Below, piece after piece: positions 8,179 to 16,764 of a stretch of DNA of 64,000 nt. Every line of letters starts with the position of its first letter. Positions within the stretch are counted from its first letter, which is position 1. The notes below the pieces were generated by a model. It did not search any database, was not told where the DNA came from, and saw only the letters and a list, made by a program, of their open reading frames with translations. The position numbers were made by a program, and so were the translations under genes. The DNA is taken from positions 158,862 to 222,861 of the forward strand of contig NZ_BRVN01000004.1 in assembly GCF_026011735.1 (NCBI RefSeq), given 5' to 3'. Source of the stretch: Dietzia sp. NCCP-2495 (GTDB lineage: Bacteria > Actinomycetota > Actinomycetes > Mycobacteriales > Mycobacteriaceae).

Positions 8179-9042
8179 ATGAGCACCCCGGAGCCTGCGG
8201 CCCCCGTCGACCCCGTGACCGGCGAGGACCTGTCGTGGAAACACACGCCCGTCACGTTCGTCCTGCTCGACCGGGCCGCGCCGGACCACCGGGAAATCGG
8301 CGAGCTCCTGGCCGAGGTGTTCGAGGGCGGTTACGAGGTCGAGCAGGGGGACGACGACGATCCCGCGGTCACCGTGGCGATCGAGGACGCCACCGTGATC
8401 GTCACCGCGATCGACTCGCCCGTGGCGGACGGCGAGGCCTCCCGGTACGCCCGCGACCTCGCGATGTGGAACGGTGGTGAGGCCGTGGTGGACACCCACC
8501 GATCCCAGGTGATCGTCGCGACGATGCGGTTCGGCCCCGAGGGGGACGACGGCGAGCCGACCGCGCCCGAGTACCTCGACCCGCGACTCGAGACCCTGCG
8601 CTGCGAGCTCGCCACCGCGACCGTGTCCGCGGCCCTCACCGCACTGCCCGGGGTCGTGGCCGTGAGCGTGGGCGGGTCCGCCGCGACCCTCCCGGCGCAG
8701 CCGTACCGCGACCTCGTCGCCGGGAACCCGATCCCCGTGCCCGCGCTCGTGGGCGTGCGCGCCGGGATGCAGTCCGAGTCCACCGCGTGCGTCTACACCA
8801 CCGGGATGGGCCGGTTCGGCCGCATGGACCTCGAGCGCCTCGACGTCGCGGCGCCCCCGGGGCAGCTGTACGGGCAGATGTGCGACCTCGTCGCCTTCGC
8901 GCTGGGGTCGGGCACGCGCTTCACACCGGGCCAGACGCTCGAGGTGGGCGGGCCCGCGCCGCTGGTCACCGAGACCGCGGTCTCGCCGTTCACCGGCCAG
9001 GAGGTCCTGAGGCTCACCGAAGGCGCGCCACACGGAAACTGA
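8179..9042 (+). CDS. Conserved hypothetical protein, DUF4261-like
   Basis: The 287-residue soluble protein has no signal peptide or membrane segment. Its layout (FVLLDRAAPDHREIGELLAEVF, IEDATVIVTAIDSPVADGEA, DTHRSQVIVATM, then LVGVRAGM near the middle and a C-terminal LVTETAVSPFTGQEVLRL) resembles DUF4261 proteins, whose function is unknown. It follows the HsaD-like hydrolase on the same strand, but a separate -10 box and a downstream hairpin suggest an independent unit. Confidence 0.6.
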   Translation: MSTPEPAAPVDPVTGEDLSWKHTPVTFVLLDRAAPDHREIGELLAEVFEGGYEVEQGDDDDPAVTVAIEDATVIVTAIDSPVADGEASRYARDLAMWNGGEAVVDTHRSQVIVATMRFGPEGDDGEPTAPEYLDPRLETLRCELATATVSAALTALPGVVAVSVGGSAATLPAQPYRDLVAGNPIPVPALVGVRAGMQSESTACVYTTGMGRFGRMDLERLDVAAPPGQLYGQMCDLVAFALGSGTRFTPGQTLEVGGPAPLVTETAVSPFTGQEVLRLTEGAPHGN

Positions 9043-9095
9043 GACGCGTGTCAACGCCGGGCCGGGCGCCAGGCGGGCCCGGGGCGCCTCTCCGG

Positions 9096-9124
9096 CCGTT
9101 CGCGGGCGCCCGGCGGGCGAACGG
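9096..9124. terminator. Hairpin after the DUF4261-like gene
   Basis: An 8-bp perfect stem (CCGTTCGC at 9096-9103 pairing with GCGAACGG at 9117-9124) encloses a 13-nt GC-rich loop, 54 bp after the stop at 9042. There is no U-tract, which is common for actinobacterial terminators. Confidence 0.5.
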
Positions 9125-9327
9125 GTGACGTTTCGACAAGGTAAGCGCGCGGCCGGTCCCCGAACCGTTTCCGGCGCAGTTAATTTCGTCAATGTTTCGG
9201 CTTCTTTACTTCTTGTCGAAGCTGCCATATCAGCTTGACGCGCCTCACGCTGGGAAACAATAGTTCCTGACATGCAACAACGTTCCGGCGTCGCCCCCTG
9301 CCGCCCTCTCCCCCGGAGGGCCGCGCG
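9125..9327 (+). promoter_or_regulatory. Upstream region of urease cluster 1
   Basis: This stretch is clearly AT-richer than its surroundings and must hold the promoter of the ureAB-C-G-D-E-F operon. Two pieces loosely resemble GlnR boxes (consensus GTNAC-N6-GNAAC): on the minus strand GAAAC-attgac-GAAAT (about 9184-9199), and on the plus strand TCAC-N5-GAAAC (about 9247-9260), the second with spacing one base short. I do not call a defined -10 or -35. GlnR control would fit a urease operon, but the match is weak. Confidence 0.4.
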
Positions 9328-10032
9328 ATGCATCTGACCCCCAAGGAAGAAGACCGGCTCCTGCTGTTCCTCGCGGCCGAACTCGCGCGCCGCCACCGGG
9401 ACGCGGGCCTCAGGCTCAGCTACCCCGAGGCCCGGGCGCTCATCGCCGACGAGGTCGTCGAAGCCGCCCGCGCCGGCAAATCCGTCTCCGAAGCCGTGAG
9501 CGTCGGCGCGCACCTGCTCACCGAGGACGACGTCCTGCCCGGCGTCGCCGACCTGATCGGCACCGTCCAGGTCGAGGGGTTCTTCGACGACGGCCAGAAA
9601 CTCGTCACCGTCCACGACCCCATCCGGCCCGGCGCGCCGTCGGCGACGGCCGAGCCCGCCGTGGTCCCGGGCGAGGTGATCGTCGACGACGGCGAGATCG
9701 AGCTCAACGCTGGGCGCCCTACCGCGACCCTGACCGTGACGAACACCGGCGACCGTCCCGTCCAGGTGGGGTCACACTTCCACTTTTTCGAGGCCAACCG
9801 CGCCCTCGAGTTCGACCGCCGGGCGGCGTACGGCATGCACCTCGACATCGCCTCCGGCACGGCCGTCCGCTTCGAACCCGGCGAGGAGAAGGCGGTGCAG
9901 CTCACCTCCTTCGGCGGCACCCGAGAGCTCTACGGGCTCAACGACATGACCAACGAGGCCCTCGGCGACCACCCCTCCGACTCGCTCATGGCCGCCCTCG
10001 ACGAGGCCGGCTTCCGGTCCTCCCACTCCTGA
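9328..10032 (+). CDS. ureAB: Urease gamma-beta fusion subunit (cluster 1)
   Basis: The 234-residue protein joins UreA and UreB. Residues 1-100 are the gamma subunit ([43 protein letters not shown]..., ending KLVTVHDPI), then an Ala/Pro linker of about 20 residues. From about 115 comes the beta subunit ([69 protein letters not shown]). With UreC it forms the cytoplasmic enzyme splitting urea to ammonia and carbamate. Gamma-beta fusion is known from Helicobacter UreA and from some actinobacteria. The ATG follows an ggag-rich leader. It heads the first cluster; ureC follows 25 bp later. Confidence 0.95.
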   Translation: MHLTPKEEDRLLLFLAAELARRHRDAGLRLSYPEARALIADEVVEAARAGKSVSEAVSVGAHLLTEDDVLPGVADLIGTVQVEGFFDDGQKLVTVHDPIRPGAPSATAEPAVVPGEVIVDDGEIELNAGRPTATLTVTNTGDRPVQVGSHFHFFEANRALEFDRRAAYGMHLDIASGTAVRFEPGEEKAVQLTSFGGTRELYGLNDMTNEALGDHPSDSLMAALDEAGFRSSHS

Positions 10033-10057
10033 CACACACCCGGAAGAGAGGTTCACC

Positions 10058-11773
10058 GTGTCCGTCCGCGTATCGCGACGTCACTACGCCGAACTGTTCG
10101 GCCCCACCACCGGCGACCGGGTCCGCCTCGCCGACACCGAACTGCTCGCCCGGGTCGAGGCCGACGACACCGTCTACGGCGACGAGGCCGTCTTCGGCGG
10201 CGGCAAGACCATGCGCGAGGGGATGGCCGTGCACAACTCGGTGACCAACGCCGAGGGCGCCCTCGACTTCGTCATCACCAACGCCCTGCTACTCGACCCG
10301 GTCCTCGGCATCCGCAAGACCGACATCGGTGTCAAGAACGGCCGGATCGCCGGGATCGGCAAGGCCGGCAACCCCCGGCTCATGGACGGTGTGCACCCGG
10401 ACCTCGTGATCGGCGCCGGCACCGACGTCCGCGCCGGCGAGGGGATGATCGTCACTCCCGGCGCGATCGACGTCCACGTCCACTTCGACAGCGCAGGCCT
10501 CGTCGACGAGGCGATCTCGAGCGGGATCACCACCATGATCGGCGGCGGCCTCGGGCCGGTCACCGTCGGGATCACGAGTTCGGGCCCGACGAACCTCGCC
10601 CGCATGCTCCGGTCCGTCGAACACTTCCCGATGAACTTCGGGTTCCTCGCCAACGGCAGCGCAGCCCACGTCGCCCCGCTGATCGAGCAGGGCCGGGCGG
10701 GCGCGATCGGCTACAAGATCCACGAGGACTGGGGCGCGACGCCGGCCGCCATCCGCGCGTCGCTCGACGCGGGGGACGAGCTCGGGCTACAGGTCCAGAT
10801 CCACTCCGACACCCTCAACGAGGCGGGGTTCTACGAGGACACCATGCGCGCCATCGACGGGCGCGTCATCCACACGTACCACGCCGAGGGCGCCGGCGGC
10901 GGGCACGCTCCCGACATCATGCAGGTGGTCGGCGAATCGTACTGCCTGCCGTCGTCGACCAACCCGACCAACCCCTACACGGTCAACACTTTCGACGAGC
11001 ACCTCGACATGGTCATGGTATGCCACCACCTCAACCCCCGGGTCCCCGAGGACGTCGCGTTCGCCGAGTCCCGGATCCGCCGCGAGACGATCGCCGCCGA
11101 GGACGTGCTCCACGACCTCGGTGCGATCTCCGCGATGGGCTCGGACTCGCAGGGCATGGGACGGATCGGCGAGACCATCGCGCGGACCTGGCAGCTCGCG
11201 TCGCACATGCGGGCCACGCGCGGTGCGCTGCCCGAGGACGCCGGGACCGGGGCGGACAACCACCGGATCCTGCGGTACCTCGCCAAGATCACGATCAACC
11301 CGGCGCGCATGTTCGGGATCGACCACGAGGTGGGCTCCCTCGAGCCCGGCAAGCTCGCCGACTTCGTGCTGTGGGAGCCCAAGTTCTTCGGGATCAAGCC
11401 CGAGGTGGTGTTCAAGGGCGGGTTCCCGACCTGGTCCGTCATGGGTGAGGCCAACGCCTCGCTCATGACCTGCGAGCCCCTGCGGTACCGGCCGCAGTGG
11501 GCGGCGTTCGGGAAGACCCCGTCCGACGTGTCGGTGAACTTCGTCGCCGGCGCCGCGGTCGACGACGGGCTCGGCGACCGCCTCGGACTGGCCACCCCAC
11601 TCGTCCCCTGCGTGGGCGCGAGGACGAATACCAAAGCCGACCTGCTGCACAACGACTACTGCCCCGACATCCGCATCGACCCGGACACCTACCGGGTGGA
11701 AGTGGACGGCGAACTCTGCACGAGCACACCGATGACCTCGGTCCCGCTCGGGCGCGGATACACGATCAAGTAA
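10058..11773 (+). CDS. ureC: Urease alpha subunit, divergent form (cluster 1)
   Basis: The 571-residue catalytic subunit starts at GTG 10058 behind gaagagag. All nickel ligands are visible: His140/His142 (DVHVHF), carbamylated Lys220 (GYKIHEDW), His249 (QIHSDT), His275 ([13 protein letters not shown]) and Asp363 (GSDSQGMGR); the flap Cys is Cys322 in MVCHHL. The substrate-side segment is abnormal, however: the usual H-x-H-F-x-x-PQQ and GGGTGPAxGTxATTCTPG are replaced by HVHFDSAG and [16 protein letters not shown] (about 140-176), and the spacing from H142 to K220 is about three residues shorter. It is probably an active urease or a close relative with altered pocket edges. Other changed stretches include [10 protein letters not shown]. 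Confidence 0.93.
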   Translation: MSVRVSRRHYAELFGPTTGDRVRLADTELLARVEADDTVYGDEAVFGGGKTMREGMAVHNSVTNAEGALDFVITNALLLDPVLGIRKTDIGVKNGRIAGIGKAGNPRLMDGVHPDLVIGAGTDVRAGEGMIVTPGAIDVHVHFDSAGLVDEAISSGITTMIGGGLGPVTVGITSSGPTNLARMLRSVEHFPMNFGFLANGSAAHVAPLIEQGRAGAIGYKIHEDWGATPAAIRASLDAGDELGLQVQIHSDTLNEAGFYEDTMRAIDGRVIHTYHAEGAGGGHAPDIMQVVGESYCLPSSTNPTNPYTVNTFDEHLDMVMVCHHLNPRVPEDVAFAESRIRRETIAAEDVLHDLGAISAMGSDSQGMGRIGETIARTWQLASHMRATRGALPEDAGTGADNHRILRYLAKITINPARMFGIDHEVGSLEPGKLADFVLWEPKFFGIKPEVVFKGGFPTWSVMGEANASLMTCEPLRYRPQWAAFGKTPSDVSVNFVAGAAVDDGLGDRLGLATPLVPCVGARTNTKADLLHNDYCPDIRIDPDTYRVEVDGELCTSTPMTSVPLGRGYTIK

Positions 11774-11788
11774 GAGATGGAGAACGAC

Positions 11789-12415
11789 ATGACCGGAGCA
11801 CTCCGTATCGGCATCGGCGGACCCGTCGGCTCGGGCAAGACGCGTCTCCTCGAGCGCCTGCTCCCGATGTTCCGCGACGCGGGCATCGAGATCGCCGTGA
11901 TCACGAACGACCTCATGACCGACGAGGACGCGCAGCGCGTCCGTCGCAGTGGACTCATCGACCCGGACCGCGTGCGCGCGATCGAGACCGGCGCGTGCCC
12001 GCACACGGCGATCCGGGAGGATCCGTCCGCGAACCTCACCGCGGCCGACGAACTCGAACTCGCCCACCCCGGCGTGCAGGTGATCCTCATCGAGTCGGGC
12101 GGAGACAACCTCGCGGCGACCTTCACCTCCGACCTGGTCGACTACTGGATCTTCGTGATCGACACCGCCGCCGGCGACGACATCCCGCGCAAGAAGGGGA
12201 TCGGGATGCTGCAGTCCGACCTCCTGGTGGTCAACAAGATCGACCTGGCCCCGCTCGTCGGTGCGGACCTCGGACGCATGCGCTCCGACGTCGCGGACGC
12301 CCGGCCGGACAGGCCGTCGGTGTTCACCGACCTCCGGTCCGGCGCAGGCCTGGACGAGACCTTCCGGCACGTCGTCACGGGCGCGATGCTCGCCGACCCC
12401 GCACCCATCCGGTGA
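11789..12415 (+). CDS. ureG: Urease accessory GTPase UreG (cluster 1)
   Basis: UreG hydrolyses GTP to drive nickel delivery into the urease active site. The P-loop GPVGSGKT lies at the N-terminus, followed by [12 protein letters not shown], the metal-binding CPH in [15 protein letters not shown], the SGGDN-type motif IESGGDN and NKIDLA. I chose ATG 11789 because GGAG (11780-11783) stands 6 nt before it and the resulting 208-residue protein begins right at [18 protein letters not shown]; an in-frame ATG at 11777 adds four residues but has a poor ribosome site. The stop overlaps the ureD GTG. Confidence 0.94.
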   Translation: MTGALRIGIGGPVGSGKTRLLERLLPMFRDAGIEIAVITNDLMTDEDAQRVRRSGLIDPDRVRAIETGACPHTAIREDPSANLTAADELELAHPGVQVILIESGGDNLAATFTSDLVDYWIFVIDTAAGDDIPRKKGIGMLQSDLLVVNKIDLAPLVGADLGRMRSDVADARPDRPSVFTDLRSGAGLDETFRHVVTGAMLADPAPIR

Positions 12416-13263
12416 ACCACGGGACCGGTGCCGACACCGTCACCGGGAGCAGGCTCGAGTGCACGCTCGTGGCGGGTCGCGGGGGGCGGACCCGGATCGC
12501 CTCTCTCCTGCAGGAGTTCCCCCAGCGCGTCACCGTGCCCATGTACGCGGACCCGGGGTGCGCGTCGACGGCGTTCGTCTGCGTGCAGAACCCCACCGCG
12601 GGAGCGTTCCCGGGAGACGACCTCACCACCCGGTTCACCGTAGGCGGGGACGCGCGCCTGTTCCTCACCCAGCAGGCTGCGACGCAGGTCTTCGCCGGCG
12701 GGGCGGCGGCGACGCAGACGACCGTGCTCGACATCGCACCCGGGGCGGTCGTGGAGTACGTACCAAAGACCGTGATCCCCCACGCCGACTCCGAGTACCG
12801 CCAGCGGACCGAGGTCTCGGTCTCGGACTCGTCGGTCTTCCTCGGCTGGGAGGCGTTCGCGGCGGGCCGGATCGGTCACGGCGAACGCTACGCCTACCAG
12901 GGGATCTCGTCGCGGACCGACGTGCGGTACAGCGGCCGGCTGCGGGCGAGGGAGTCGTTCCGCCTCGCTCCCGGGGAGGCGGATCCGGACGACCCGGGGC
13001 TGCTCGGGGGCCACGACTACGTCGCGTCGATGCTCGTCGTGGCGCCCGGTCGCGAGCTCACCGGGTTGATCGCTGAATTCCACGCCGGGATCGACGCGAC
13101 CCCGGGCGTCACCGGCGCGGCGAGCACACTCCCGGACGGGATCGGCGTCTCCGTCAGGCTCCTCGCCGATCGCGCCCCGGACCTACACCGGGTCCACGAC
13201 CTGCTCTGGAGCACCGCCCGCCGGTCGGTGCTCGACCTCGGCCCCCTCACCTCAAGGATGTGA
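12412..13263 (+). CDS. ureD: Urease accessory protein UreD/UreH (cluster 1)
   Basis: The 283-residue protein starts at a GTG that overlaps the ureG stop (GTGA). UreD hallmarks are [16 protein letters not shown] and the [27 protein letters not shown] strand, followed by [19 protein letters not shown]. UreD is the scaffold that binds apo-urease and recruits UreF and UreG. It is less typical than the cluster-2 copy (no STGGGVVGGD motif at the N-terminal side; instead [18 protein letters not shown]), in line with the divergent UreC of this cluster. Confidence 0.9.
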   Translation: MNHGTGADTVTGSRLECTLVAGRGGRTRIASLLQEFPQRVTVPMYADPGCASTAFVCVQNPTAGAFPGDDLTTRFTVGGDARLFLTQQAATQVFAGGAAATQTTVLDIAPGAVVEYVPKTVIPHADSEYRQRTEVSVSDSSVFLGWEAFAAGRIGHGERYAYQGISSRTDVRYSGRLRARESFRLAPGEADPDDPGLLGGHDYVASMLVVAPGRELTGLIAEFHAGIDATPGVTGAASTLPDGIGVSVRLLADRAPDLHRVHDLLWSTARRSVLDLGPLTSRM

Positions 13264-13264
13264 C

Positions 13265-13804
13265 ATGAACTCGACGACGATCCTCGGCACCGCCTCCGAT
13301 CCCGGGTACGCGACCCGCGAGGTCGACACCGTGCCGATCCCGTGGGGCGACGCGCGAAAGCACCGGCAGCTCCTCACCACCGCCACCGGGCGAGACGTCG
13401 CGCTCGCGCTCCCGCGCGGGACGTTCCTGTCCGAGGGCGACGTCGTGGCCGACGACGGGACGAAGATCGTCGTGGTCACCCGGCCCCCCGAGGACGCCGT
13501 GGTGGTGGACTTCGCCGACAACACCGGGACCGACGCCGTGCGGCGGGCCCTCATCCTCGGCTACGTCCTGGGCAACCAGCACGCGCCGCTTGACGTCTCC
13601 GTGGACCGGATGCGGACACCCCTCATGACCGGACCCGAGACCGCCGAACAGATGCTGCGGGACCTGCACCTGGTCGGGAGGGTCGACCGGGTGCCCCTGG
13701 CCGCGCGGGGCTGGACCAACACCTCCGCCGACCACCACCACTCGCACGCGCACTCCCACGACCACGCCCATGACCATTCGCACGGACACGGGCATGCGCA
13801 CTGA
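13265..13804 (+). CDS. ureE: Urease nickel metallochaperone UreE with His-rich tail (cluster 1)
   Basis: The 179-residue protein has the two UreE domains: a peptide-binding-like N-terminal part (VALALPRGTFLSEGDVVADDG) and a C-terminal metal-binding part (LILGYVLGNQHAPLDV). It ends in a tail of about 22 residues in which His alternates with Ser, Asp, Ala and Gly. Such tails store or hand over Ni2+ to UreG. The ATG follows the ureD stop after one base (gatgtgacATG). It is the only ureE in the window; cluster 2 has none. Confidence 0.92.
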   Translation: MNSTTILGTASDPGYATREVDTVPIPWGDARKHRQLLTTATGRDVALALPRGTFLSEGDVVADDGTKIVVVTRPPEDAVVVDFADNTGTDAVRRALILGYVLGNQHAPLDVSVDRMRTPLMTGPETAEQMLRDLHLVGRVDRVPLAARGWTNTSADHHHSHAHSHDHAHDHSHGHGHAH

Positions 13805-14483
13805 CCCGCTCGTCGCCGAGCTGACCTGGCTCCATCTCCACGACAGCGCGTTCCCCTCGGGCCGGTTCGTCCACTCGAACGGTCTCGAGGCGTGGCTGCG
13901 CGACCGCCCCGACGCCACGGACGACCAGATCCGGGCGGTGGCCCGGGCCTACGTCGCCGGGAGCGTGGCCACCCTCGACGCGGTCGCCGTGGGCCACGCC
14001 TGGTCCACCCCCGATTCCGAGGCGCTGGTCGAGCTCGACCTCCTCGTGCGGGCGTACAAGATCACCGAGTCGGCCCGGACGTCCTCCGAGGCATGCGGGC
14101 GGCAGCTCGTCACCACCGCACGCCGTACGATGCCGTCGGTCGCCGGCCTCGGGTACCTCGGGCACGTGGCGGCCGGGCGGACACCGGGCTCGCTCCCGGT
14201 CGTCGAGGGCGCGCTGCAGCGCGCGCTCGGCATCGACCGGTCGCGCGCCGTCGCCGGCACCGTCCGGTCGGGGTACGCCGGGGTGCTCTCCGCCGCCGTC
14301 CGACTCGGCCGCCTCGGCCCGATGCAGGTGCAGCGTGCCCTCTTCGACGACGTCCAGTGGATCACCGACCTCGTTCGGGCCGCGGAGTGCACGCCGCTCG
14401 AGGACGTCACCGCCTTCTCCCCCGGACTCGACATCGCCGCGATGCGTCACGAGACCTCCTCCGCGCGGTTGTTCAGTACCTGA
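13794..14483 (+). CDS. ureF: Urease accessory protein UreF (cluster 1)
   Basis: UreF motifs are LTWLHLHDSAFPSGRFVHSNGLEAWL near the N-terminus, the central helical core, and the C-terminal SPGLDIAAMRHETSSARLFST, which in the UreDFG complex contacts UreD. The ATG at 13794 overlaps the end of ureE by 11 nt and gives 229 residues; an earlier in-frame ATG at 13770 would overlap by 35 nt and adds only MTIRTDTG, so it is less likely, but neither has a strong ribosome site. UreF is the checkpoint factor between UreG and UreD. It is the last maturation gene of cluster 1. Confidence 0.92.
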   Translation: MRTDPLVAELTWLHLHDSAFPSGRFVHSNGLEAWLRDRPDATDDQIRAVARAYVAGSVATLDAVAVGHAWSTPDSEALVELDLLVRAYKITESARTSSEACGRQLVTTARRTMPSVAGLGYLGHVAAGRTPGSLPVVEGALQRALGIDRSRAVAGTVRSGYAGVLSAAVRLGRLGPMQVQRALFDDVQWITDLVRAAECTPLEDVTAFSPGLDIAAMRHETSSARLFST

Positions 14484-14574
14484 CCGCGACGCCGCACCCC
14501 GCGGCTCCCACGAGCCGGCACCGCCCACGGTGCCTGTCCCCACCCCTGTCACACCCCGCCCCGAAAGGTTAGCA

Positions 14575-15828
14575 ATGTTAACATCTCGACGCCCGTTGTG
14601 GGCCACCACCACCGCCGTCACCATGGCGGTCCTGCTCACCGCATGCGGGAGCAGGGTCGACGACGACGCGTCGGCCTCCGCCGCCGAGTCCTGCGTCGAC
14701 ACCTCCGGCGACACCGTCAAGGTCGGCGCGGTCAACTCCCTGTCCGGGGCCACGGCCATCAACGAGACGGTGATCGCCGACGCGATCACCCTCGCGGTGG
14801 ACGAGATCAACGCCGACGGCGGCGTCCTGGGTAAGCAGCTCGACCTGATCGCCGAGGACGGCGCCTCCGAACCCACCGTCTTCGCCGAGAAGGCGGAAAA
14901 GCTGGTCGGCTCCGACTGCGTGGCCGCCGTGTTCGGCGGCTACACCTCGGCGAGCCGCAAGGCGATGCTGCCGGTGTTCGAGGACCGGAACGCCCTCCTT
15001 TACTACGGCCAACAGTACGAGGGCCTGGAGTCGTCGCCGAACATCTACTATACCGGCGCGACCACCAACCAGCAGATCATCCCCGCCCTGGACTACCTCA
15101 AGGAACAGGGCGTCGAGTCGCTCTACCTCGTGGGCTCGGACTATGTGTTCCCGCAGACCGCGAACCGGATAGTCAAGGAGTACGCCGCGGCGAACGGGAT
15201 CGAGATCCTGGGCGAGGACTACACGCCGCTCGGCTCCACGGACTTCTCAACCATCGTCAACAAGATCCGCACCGCCGACGCGGACGCGGTCTTCAACGTC
15301 GTCGTCGGCGACTCGCTCATCGCGTTCTTCCGCGAGTACTCCAGCGCGGGACTCACCGCCGAGGACATGCCGACCATCTCCATGGCGGTCGGTGAGGAGG
15401 AGGTCCGCTCCATCGGCGCCTCTGGCCTCGAGGGCCACCTCACCTCGTGGAACTACTACCAGACGGTCGACAGCCCCGAGAACGCCGAGTTCGTGGCCGC
15501 CTTCAAGGAGGAATTCGGCGAGGACCGCGTGACCTCGGACCCGATGGAGTCGGCGTACACCGCCGTCTACCTGTGGAAGGCCATGGTCGAGGAGGCGGGC
15601 AGCTTCGACGTCCCCGCGATCCAGGAGGTCGCCGGCGGCACCACCATCACGTCCCCCGAGGGCACCGTCACGGTCGACGGCGAGAACAACCACGTCACCA
15701 AGACCGCCCGGATCGGCGAGATCGGCGCCGACGGCCAGATCAACACCGTGTGGGACTCCGGCGAACCGATCGAACCCGATCCCTACCTCGAGGGCTACGA
15801 CTGGGCGACCGACTTCTCCGCGAACTGA
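14575..15828 (+). CDS. urtA: Urea ABC transporter substrate-binding lipoprotein, copy 1
   Basis: The 417-residue protein has a lipoprotein signal (MAVLLTACGS, lipidated Cys about residue 22) and the UrtA body: [79 protein letters not shown], and the C-terminal YLEGYDWATDF. It binds extracellular urea for the UrtBCDE importer. The ATG follows gaaagg (14562-14567). The second codon is TTA, rare in this genome, within the palindrome atgttaacat over the start. It follows ureF after 91 bp; its permease genes lie on the opposite strand, convergent with it. Confidence 0.93.
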   Translation: MLTSRRPLWATTTAVTMAVLLTACGSRVDDDASASAAESCVDTSGDTVKVGAVNSLSGATAINETVIADAITLAVDEINADGGVLGKQLDLIAEDGASEPTVFAEKAEKLVGSDCVAAVFGGYTSASRKAMLPVFEDRNALLYYGQQYEGLESSPNIYYTGATTNQQIIPALDYLKEQGVESLYLVGSDYVFPQTANRIVKEYAAANGIEILGEDYTPLGSTDFSTIVNKIRTADADAVFNVVVGDSLIAFFREYSSAGLTAEDMPTISMAVGEEEVRSIGASGLEGHLTSWNYYQTVDSPENAEFVAAFKEEFGEDRVTSDPMESAYTAVYLWKAMVEEAGSFDVPAIQEVAGGTTITSPEGTVTVDGENNHVTKTARIGEIGADGQINTVWDSGEPIEPDPYLEGYDWATDFSAN

Positions 15829-15883
15829 GCGCAGGGGCCTGGTTGGGACGCCTTTCGGAAAGCGCGGTTCTGATGATCGGGTA

Positions 15884-15928
15884 GCGGTCGGACGGGTATC
15901 GGATAGCGGAGTGCACCCGTCCGACCGC
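15884..15928. terminator. Strong bidirectional hairpin between convergent urtA copy 1 and urtE
   Basis: A perfect 14-bp stem (gcggtcggacgggt at 15884-15897 pairs with 15915-15928) encloses a 17-nt loop. It lies 56 bp after the urtA stop and 135 bp before the urtE end on the other strand. It is the strongest hairpin seen in the window and should stop transcription from both sides. Confidence 0.75.
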
Positions 15929-15995
15929 CGCGCCGCCAATCCGCCACTCCCCCACAGGGTTCGCTGGGCCGACACGGCTAGCGGATCCTGCAGGA

Positions 15996-16039
15996 GAGTA
16001 GCGGATCGCGGGGGTGGGGTAGGCGGGGAGTAGCGGATT
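15996..16039. repeat. Intergenic repeats of GAGTAGCGGAT(C/T)
   Basis: GAGTAGCGGAT stands at 15996 (followed by C) and 16028 (followed by T), with weaker forms at 15881 (gtagcggt), 15903 (atagcgga) and 15979 (tagcggatcc). The same element is found, also as inverted copies, in the other convergent gap at 35924-35995. No coding sense. Confidence 0.8.
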
Positions 16040-16062
16040 GCCGGGGGTGGAGGGTGGTGGGG

Positions 16063-16764
16063 TCAGATTGCCATGGCGGCGGCGACCTCGGGGGCCGCGG
16101 TTTCGTCGGAGACGCCGGAACGGCTGATCCGCCCGGACTCCAGCACGTAGTACGTGTCCGAGGCGCGGAGCGAGAATCCCACGTGCTGCTCCACGAGCAG
16201 CACCGAGAGATCCGAGCGCGACGCGAGGTCCACGATGATCCGCTCGATCTCGGCCACGACGTTGGGCTGGATGCCCTCCGTCGGCTCGTCCAGCACGAGC
16301 AGCCGCGGCTCGGTGATGAGCGTCCGCGCGATCGCCAACTGCTGCCGCTGACCGCCCGAGAGCAGCCCGGCACGCCGGTCGAGGAGCCCCCGCAGCGCGG
16401 GGAACAGGTCGAGCGACTCGTCGATGAGCGCCCTGCCCCGCTTGCGGCCGTCCGCCACCACCTGCAGGTTCTCCGCCGTGGTGAGCTGGGTGAACGAGAG
16501 CTGCCCCTGAGGGACGTACCCGATCCCCCGCTGCACGCGCGCGTGCGGCCGCATCGACGTGACGTCCTCGCCGTCGAAGGTGATCGTCCCGGACATGCAC
16601 GGCAGCAGTCCGACCGCCGTGCGCAGCAGCGTCGACTTGCCGGCGCCGTTGTGTCCCATCACCGCGGCCACGCCTCCGGTCGGCACCTCGAGGTCGACCC
16701 CGTGGACGACCTCTGTCCCGCCGTAGCCCGCGACCACTCCCGACATCTGTAGTAGTGCGCTCAC
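16063..16764 (-). CDS. urtE: Urea ABC transporter ATPase UrtE
   Basis: The 233-residue LivF-type ATPase has Walker A GHNGAGKST, signature LLSGGQRQQLAIAR, Walker B LLVLDEPTEGIQP and the switch VEQHVGFSLRASD; TEGIQPNVVAEI is characteristic of UrtE. The GTG start overlaps the urtD stop. It is the last gene of the urtABCDE operon and powers urea import with UrtD. Confidence 0.93.
   Translation of the reverse strand: MSALLQMSGVVAGYGGTEVVHGVDLEVPTGGVAAVMGHNGAGKSTLLRTAVGLLPCMSGTITFDGEDVTSMRPHARVQRGIGYVPQGQLSFTQLTTAENLQVVADGRKRGRALIDESLDLFPALRGLLDRRAGLLSGGQRQQLAIARTLITEPRLLVLDEPTEGIQPNVVAEIERIIVDLASRSDLSVLLVEQHVGFSLRASDTYYVLESGRISRSGVSDETAAPEVAAAMAI

Noticed and set aside
13770..13793. Upstream ATG for ureF copy 1
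   Set aside because: It would lengthen the overlap with ureE to 35 nt and adds only eight residues without family similarity or ribosome site; kept as an alternative only.
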